From: Gari tellinella
Lineage: Eukaryota; Mollusca; Bivalvia; Cardiida; Psammobiidae
Length of the DNA stretch: 64,000 nt
Assembly: GCA_922989275.2 (NCBI GenBank)
Contig: OV277857.1
Coordinates: 82,143,321 to 82,207,320, forward strand
Direction: 5' to 3'
Numbering within the stretch: position 1 is the stretch's first letter; each line of letters begins with the position of its first letter. Under the pieces are notes generated by a model. It made no database searches. It was not told the origin of the DNA and saw only the letters and a program-made list of their open reading frames with translations. Of the stretch, positions 52,801 to 61,800 are shown piece after piece. The translations under genes and the position numbers were made by a program.

Positions 52801-55800
52801 CACATCTACATAAAGCAATCACCTGTCTTATCCCTTTACCCCATAGCCTGTTCCTAGTTTTTAGGACAGATGACCACTTAAAGCAGGTTTTAAGTAAAGC
52901 AGGTTTTAAGTAAAGCAGAATGCACCTAAGGTTAATTCCAGACTGCTTTAAGCTACCCACAACTAGGATATAGAAAATATTTCTGAGGTGCATATTCATG
53001 ACTGTATAAAGTGCAACTACTTCTCTAGTGGAGGAATTAATCAAAGGCATAAAAAGTGTATATATGGAATAATGGTTTAAAAAAACAGCACTAAAGCTGA
53101 ACACACTCTGACAGATGTTTTGTTATTGTATTGCAGGATTTAAACCTTGATGATGACACTGTGTTGGACAAGATCAACTTTGAGGATGGAGATGCCCCAC
53201 CCACTGCATTGTCAGCTACCGAGCAGGCACTGATACTGGGTCTCATGTGAGTAGAAATAGATTAACCTTCAGAATGTTTTATATTTACATCAAGTTAGTC
53301 ATTTAGAACTAAGAAGTAAAAAGGATGAGTTTTAACTTGAAACTACATGTTATAGAAACTTCATATTTAGCATGTTTACACAAATAGAGAAGCTTTTGAG
53401 CTCAGTACAAGTTGGGTCATATCAGACAACGATCAAGGTCATTTAGAGGTCAGATAGACTGAATTTCACTTGGTTATAACTTTGGAACTATATGTGATAG
53501 AGACTTCATATTTGGCATGTGTGCTCAAGAAGTCTTTGAGCTCAGTACAAGTTGGGTCATGTCAGACAAAGTTCAAGGACATTTAGAGATCATGGTCACA
53601 TCAGGGGACATAATGTTTAATAAACCCTTCTTGTCTAAGATTATGTTTAAGTATTGTGTTCATAGAGAGATAGTTAAGAATGTCAAAATGATCTAGGTCA
53701 AATGCCATATTACTTTTCTGACACACTTGTATCTGTTGCTCATCTTCATGAATATAAGTTTATATTTCTATTGCTGGGTGTCAGTTTTGAAATTTTGTGT
53801 GATATTTGCTAAAAAGTTAAATAATTTACTCTGAGTATTCTTACAGGCAACATATTCTGTATACAGCGACTACATAATGTTTTAACTCTGTGAACCCTAG
53901 TCAGACATATATGTGTCATATGCAAACAGTGTACATGTGAAGAGTACACTTGTCATATGCAAACAGTGTAGACCCTGATCAGAGGGCCCTCTGGTCAGGG
54001 TCTACACTGTTTGTCATTTTGAAATATATTGTAAAATTCAAACCTAAAAAGTAAAAAATGGACTAGACTAAATTGAAAACTAGAATTGTCCATTTGAGGT
54101 TTTAGGGAGTAAAGGATTAAAGGTTAATGTTGATATATTTGCAGGGAGGATCATAGACGCAGTAAAGCTGCTGAAGACTCGCTAGTGGAGGAGGAGGTAC
54201 AGGCTTATATCAGTGTAAGTTTTACAACAACTAGCAGACCAGGCTCCGAGGTTATAAAGCTTTTGACTTGAGTCTAAATTCATTCCCAAGCATTTGATTG
54301 TTCAGATTTGAGCCTAGGCTCAAATCTGACCAATCAAATACTTGGGAACACTCTCAGACTCAACTAAAACGCTTTATAACCTTGGAGCCTGGGGCCTGTT
54401 CATAGACATATTGAAGCTGAGATTGTGCCGGGAATCTCAATATTTGGATGATATCACAAAAATACTTGTTTTTAGCTCGTCTATTTTTCAAAGAAAAAAA
54501 TGAGCTATTGTTGTCACTTAGTTGGCAGACTTTCTCAACTTCCCCCCTATGACTTCTTTTCAATGTTTAATTCTTAGCACACTAGTGATGAAACCATTAT
54601 AACATTTACAAAAGCAGTGTCTCATCGGGATCCAAACTGACAGTGTAATCCTGTTTTGAAAAAAAAACAAACTTGCTTTCGGAACAGTAGCAGACAAAAA
54701 AGTTGCAGAGAATGCAAGCAATTCATACAGGTCATTGCTTAAAGCAGGCTAAAAGTATAGGACGGCTTTATAATCAGCTTGCTTTAACTTAAGCATCCAG
54801 TTGTCAAAATGCAAGAACACATTTCTATTGCTCTCTTACTTGAAAATGTATCTGTACAAGAAACAAGTTAATATGCTAGAATTTATTTAACATTTGCAAT
54901 AGTTAGTCCTAAATGGTTCTGGAGAAACAACTTCTTTTGAGAAAAAATATAATAGTAACATTGTGCTACTTATATTTTACTGGTTATTTCCATTTTTTTT
55001 GTTATTTCCCACAATTTGTTTTACAGTATGTCCTGAATCAGGTGAGGAGTTGGTGTGTGTCTGTGTCTGCCCTGTTACTGAGGTCCAAAGTGGAGAAAAC
55101 CAGCGTGCGTAGAATAGACAGGGCCATGAGACAAATAGAGGTAACATGATATACAGTAAAATATCTCTATTACAACCACTGAATTGTGTATATTATTGGG
55201 TGTTTAAGGTAGGTGACTGCATAAAGCATGGTGACAGTGAAACAGGAACTCCTTTAGGAGCTTTCTGAATAATTGTCACTGTGCTTTAAGATATCACCTG
55301 TCTTCTATACAATCAATTAGCTACCTTTTTAGCTCACCTTGCACATAGTGCCAAGGTCAGCTATTTTGATCGTCCTGTGTCCATTGCCTGTCGTTTTTCG
55401 TCAACAACTTCTTTAAACAACATTTCCGAAGAAACTACTGGATGGATTTTTCCTAAACTTAGCCTGAATGATCCTTATATGGTCCTCTTTCAAAGTTGTT
55501 CCAACATTTCCAGTCTGTCGCATATCTAGGGCACAGGAGCTAAAAATAGATTTTTTTATTGAAATCTTAAAAGGACTTTTTGTCAAAAACCACAAGAGCC
55601 AGAGCTTAGATATTTGGCACATAGCATCATCTACGGGTCCTCTACTAAGATTGTTCAAATTTTGCCCCTAGGGTCAAAATTGGGTCACTATTTTACATAG
55701 AGTTATATAGTGAAATCTTCAATCATTTTCTATGAAACTAATGTGGCCAGAGCTTTGATATAAAGTACTGTGTGTAAAGTTCTGTAGGTATTGAAGCAGT

Positions 55801-58800
55801 GTATGTGTTATGTTTCAGGAGCTGTACAACCAGACAAGACGTGAGTTGCCCCCTGCTGGCCAGAGGGCAGCCTTGTTTTATGCTGTAAACATCTGCCCTG
55901 CATGGGATATACAGGTAAAATACCCCATTGTTAACCCATTACCTCATAAATACACCTTTTTACTTCTCTAGTGTATTCATCTATTGAGACAAATAGTTTC
56001 AATTTACACAATTATGAATATGTACTACATGTATAAGAAATATTTTCTAAATTCTAGCAGATTTTTGCTTAAAGCAGGCTGAAAGTAAAGCAGAATGCGC
56101 CCTAAGGCGCATTCTGCTTTACTTTCAACATGCTTTAAGTCGTACCTTGTTTTCAAAACTAGAAACAGGTTACAGGTTAATGGGTTAAGTCAATTCATAC
56201 GAAGAGATCGCTCCGGCATCCCATACAATTTAATCAGAAGGATTTTATTTTTGCCATGTCTGTCTGAACATAACTTTAATCTTGGCCATAACGTTAGAAC
56301 TGCATATGATAGATACTTCATATTTTGTGTGTGTACACAAGTCAAGAACCTCTTGAGCTCAGTACAACTTAGGTCATGTCCGACAAAGGTCAAAGTAATT
56401 TAGAAGTCAAATAGGCTGAATTTAATATTGGCCATACCTTTGCAACTACCTGTGATAGAGACTTCATATTTGGCATGTGTACTCACCTCAAGGAACTCTT
56501 GAGCTCAGTACCAGTTGGGTCATGTCAGACAAAGGCCAAGGTCATTTAGAGGTCATCAAGACATGAGGGTGCATAGTGCTTCACAAACACATCTTGTACA
56601 AAGTCTTAATGAAAAAGGGTTCATAATTCCTTGGGTTGAAATGGGTTATTGAGGCAAAAAGTCATTTTATATCCTGATTAGATAGTAGTTTATGATAAGT
56701 GTTGTAAGGATTAAATACAGATTGACAAGCACTGAAAGGTTTCCCGTATCTGCTTCCCTCTCTGTGGGAAGTCCAATTAGCCCAAACTTGACAGAAAATG
56801 ATGTTAATCAAAACAAACAAACAAGTGCTGATACTCATTAATTACAATTTTTAAATAAGAGATATCTCTTTTACTCATATTGTGTGGTCATTGTTAAATA
56901 CAAATTTGTGCTTAAAGCAGGCTAAAAGTAAAGCAGAAATCTCCTAAAGGTAGATTTCTGTTTTAATTTAGCTTGCTTTAACCCATTACCCCATAAATAC
57001 GCCTTTTTACGCCTCTATTTTATTCATCCACTGAAGAAAATAGTTCCAATTTATACTGCTACAAATAAGAATCATAAGAATTTGTTTTCTATATTCAAGC
57101 TTAAAGCAGGCTGAAAGTAAAGCAGAATGTGCCATAAGGCACATTCTGCTTTACTTTCAACCTGCTTTAAGTGATCATCTTTCTTTAAAACTACAAACAG
57201 GCTATGGGGTAATGGGTTAAGCAGATATCCTTCAGAATATATGATTCGTTTTTCCTATTGTTCATTCATCTGACACGGTAGAAACACTAAAACACACTTA
57301 TATGAGGAAAGAGTGAAGTGGCCATGATAGAGTTCATAGTTAATTAATGACTCAATCTTTTTAAAACTTTTAGAAACAGCTAGCTGAGATGCTGATGTCA
57401 CTGGGGGCTATTGGCTCAGCCCTGCAGGTCTTTGAGAGACTAGAGATGTGGGAAGAAGCAATTTCTTGCTACCAGAGAATGGGTAAAGTGGAAAAGGTAG
57501 GCAGTTGGTTTTGACAAGTGACTGTAAATGCAAGAGAAAGGATGAGGCAGAAAGCTTTATTTTCATCTTGCTTTCAGCAGATTAACTACCAAAAACAAAC
57601 CTTCTGAGTTGTCATAGATATGGGATTTTATCATATGCAGGTGTATATTTATCAGAAAAAAATGACACCTAGGACAGCAAATATACACTGTATAATTCAA
57701 AGTACATAACACATTTTAGTTTAGACTGTATTGGATCGTTACTTTAACAATTTAAATGAAGTAAATGAATGGAGTAAAAGTTTTGTAATGTGTTTTGTGA
57801 TCTGTTAACCCTTTACCCAATAGCCTGTTTCTATTTTTGAAAATATTTGACTTCTTAAAGCAGGTTGAAAGTAAAGCAGAATGCGCCTTAAGGCGCATTC
57901 TACTTTACTTTCAGCTTGCTTTAAGCTACCAACTGTCAGAATAAAGAAAATATTCCTTATGAAACATATTCACGTCTGCTTAAATTGGAACTATTTTCTT
58001 CAGCGGAGGAATAAAGTGAATGTGCTAAAAGGCGCTTCTATGGGGGAAAGGGTTAAACATAGTACACAAAAGAAGAGAGTGCTCGATACTGGTCAAAAGT
58101 GAGGAAGGTGACTGCAATAAAAGTTTTTGGCATTTACTTGTGAATGGCCATTTACTTGAAGCTTGACTGTTAGATCCAGTTTCATACATCTGACAGTTTT
58201 ATCATAGGAATGTCAATATAAGCTATGAGGAAGGGAAGGATTAACCCATTACTCCATAGCCTGTTTCTAGCTTTCTAGGCTGTCTTCAAAACTAGAAACA
58301 GTATATGAGATCAAAGGTTAAACATTGGTTTTTAGCTCACCTGAGCCAAAGGCTCAAGGTGAGCTATTGTGACCGCTCACCGTCCGTAGTACGTCTGTCC
58401 GTCTGTCCGTTCACTTTTACTTCAAACGACATCTCCTCTGAAACCCGCCGATTGTAGGGAGAGTTCAAACTGCTCATGATGTTCCTTGGATGCTTCTCTA
58501 CAGAAGTTGTTCAAAAAAAAGGAAAAAAAGCACAAACTCTGCTTGAAAAAGCAAAAAAGCAAAAATCTTTAAAAAATCTTCTTGCCCAAAACTACTAGGC
58601 CCTAAGCTTTGATATTTGTACAGTAGAATCTCCTGGTGGATCCCTCTATAGTTTGTTAAAATGAAATCCCTAGGGTCACATTTGACACCACCCTGCACAG
58701 TTTAAGTGCTGCTCTAGGCAGGTTTTACAGTATTTTTGATTTAGGCAGAACTGTATTTACCTGAGTTACCCTTAATATACTATGGGCAAATAGCCAATAT

Positions 58801-61800
58801 TTGCAAACATTTTGGATCCAGATCAGATGCAACATAATCATAATGCTACATCTAATCTGGATCCAACCTATTTGCCACTCATTTACCAACTTAACATTTT
58901 CTAAATTGTTTTTTTGTACACTTTTCACATACAGTAGGTTTTAAGCAGACATCATTTCAGTCTGGTAAGGGTAAGCCCAAGAGTTCTAGCCACTGAGGTC
59001 AAATATTATGCAACTCTGAACTGGTAGTGAGTATCACAGAACTGGTCATGATCAGCTGAACATGTTGTCTGCTAAAGTTTAGATATGGTTCAGTCTGATT
59101 CATACTTAGAGAAACAGGATCTGGAAGTGATCCACTGACAGTTATGTAATTATGTCTTATGCCATATTTATACATATGTTTAATATTGGTTTTGTCAGAG
59201 TTATCTGTATGTCTTTTCAATAATTCCACTTTAAACAGTCATGAAAATGTAAGATGCAAAAGTAAAGCAAAGTGTGCATTAACCCTTAGCCCGCCAAATA
59301 AATTGTCGTCTGCTATATTTCTCGTCTGCTTCAAGTTTCAAAGTGCTTCAAAGTTGCTCAAAATTGCTGAAAATGTTGTCCGAGTGTCAAACAGCTTGGA
59401 TCCGGATGAGACGCCGAGTTACTCGGCGTCTAATCCGGATCCAAGCTGTTTGCATATAAAGCTATAGTCGTGAGTGGCAGGCTAAGGGTTAAGACACATA
59501 TTGCTTTACTTTCAACCTGCTTTAGGTGGCCACCTATTTTCAAAATTAGAAACATGCTATGGGGTAATGGGTAAAATGAAATTGCCTATTTGGAAAGAGC
59601 CTGATGAGAGGAAGTGCCATTTGCAAAGGCCATAACTCTGACATCATTGTTTTTTTAGTTATTTCCCTTTGTGATATTTTCTTGTCAAGAAGACAACTTC
59701 AGTTCTACTGATGCTATTGTAATGAAATTTTATGTATGGAAAGAAACTGATGAGAGAAAATGCCATGCACAAGGGCAGCAATATTTAGTTTTTCCCCTTT
59801 GTCATATTTTATTGTCAGGAAAATAATTCCAGTTCTGCTGACGCTAGTGAAATAATTATCATTTATTGGAAATGGAAATAGCTTGATAAGAGGATGTGTC
59901 ATGGATAAGGGTCATAAGCTTGGCAACAAAATTCACTTTTGTCATGTTTTCTTGTCTGGAAGATAACTCCATTTATAGTTATATTAAAATGTTGTCTTGC
60001 CCAGTCAACTTAGGTACAAACTTCAATGTCCTCAGGTGAGCGAATTTAGGGCCATGGCCCTCTTGTTACATTTCAGGCAGAAACTGTGATACGAGAGCAG
60101 CTGGAGGTGAAGGAGACGCCCAATCTCTGGTGTTTCCTGGGTGATGTTACTGGTAGTCTAGAGCACTTTGAGAAAGCCTGGGAGTTGTCCAACCACAGAT
60201 CAGCAAGAGCCCAGAGATGTATGGGATACCTTCACTTCAGGAAGGAAAATGTGAGCTATTATTCAAGCTTTTCACTGCCAAGTCTGTCTGCACTGGCATT
60301 GCAAACAGTCTTGGTCCTGATCATATACTAAGTATCTCATCAGAGTCAAGCCGTTTGTAAATTATTTCGGTTTTTAACCCATTACCCCATAAATACGCCT
60401 TTTAACGCCTATAATTTATTCCTCCACTGAAGGAAATAGTTCCAATTTATACTGCTACAAATAAAATTCATAAACAATATTTTCTATATTCTAGCAGATA
60501 ATAGCTTAATGCAGGCTGAAAATAAAGCAGAATGTGCCTTAAGGCACATTCTGCTTTACTTTCAACCTGCTTTTAGTGGTCCCTAATCTTCAAAATCTAG
60601 AAACAGGCTATGGGGTAATGGCTTAATAGATTTAGATATTTCATGTGACATTTTTGAAGTTGATGATTGTAGCCGAGTAAGGATTAAAAAGAGTTGCACC
60701 TTTGGCATTAAAATTGAAAACATCATGACTGATCAATTCCTTCAATAAGAACATTTGATATAGTTTTGTCAGTTGATTATTCTTAGTGGAATTATACTGT
60801 GAAATATATAAGAAAACAGCCATAACATTTAATAGATAGAAAGTTTGCATTGCCTCTGAAAGCATTGGCAGATAAAAATAAATATATTTCAAACTTATTT
60901 GTTAATTCTTTAAAATATGAAATATCAGTAATGTACATGTGGATTATCAACTGCTAATTGTCTGTATTTCTTCTCTACAGTATGAGAAATGCCTGGAATG
61001 CTTCAAGAAGTCACTGCACGTGAATTCCCTACAGGTATGTTAAAATGTTTTTATTATGTTCTTTAAGGCGAGTGGCTGTTTACAGCAGAAGGAAAGTAGA
61101 ACAAAGTCCCTGTATGTTAAAATATGTAGTGTTTCATGTATAACTGCACTGAATTGACTATTGATGTCATCATAAAGTATTACAAGTAAAACCTCTATTA
61201 AGAGCACTAAATTGTGTAAATTATTTGGTGCTTAAGACAGGTAAGTGCTTAAAACAAGGTGGAAGTAAAACAGAAAGCTCCTTTAGCTTTTCTTAATATT
61301 TAAACCTTTTATTATCATTATTAACAACAGATTGGTTAAATTATATTTTAGGAACATCAAAATATCTACTGTTTGATATAACTTTTGATAATGTGTTTGT
61401 GGCTAGATGAAATAAGCAGCTGCCTCAATGTTTGATAAATAGTTATGTTACAAGTGATTTCTTACCTCTTTGCCTATTAAATGTCTATATTTTATTATGA
61501 CTGTGAATTTGTAGATTCCTGTATGGTTCAGCTATTACCATTTATTGTCTGTATTTTATATGTGACTGTGTATTTGTAGGTTCCTGTATGGTTCACCCAT
61601 GGTTGTGCAACTATGCCTATTTATTATTGTCTATATTTTATATGTGACTGTGAATTTGTATGTTCCTATGGTTGTGCAGCTATGAACATTTAATGTCTAT
61701 ATTTTACATGTGACTGTGTATTTGTAGGTTCCTGTATGGTTCACCTATGGCTGTGCAGCTATGGCAGCCAAAGATTTGCCCCTGGCTATCAAGGCCTTCA

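Larger units (their letters stand above)
58334..60068. mobile_element. Pearl-like element (B) with MITE cargo, copy Y
   Basis: Hairpin AGCTCACCTGAGCC and GGCTCAAGGTGAGCT, then CTGTCCGTCTGTCCGTTC. Same interior order as 44987-46703: E' MITE, CAGCTGAACATGTTGTCTGC block, A remnant, CCTTTGTGATATTTTCTTGT block. Right end CAGGTGAGCGAATTTAGGGC and ATGGCCCTCTTGTTA. Ends 8 bases before exon m. Confidence 0.8.
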
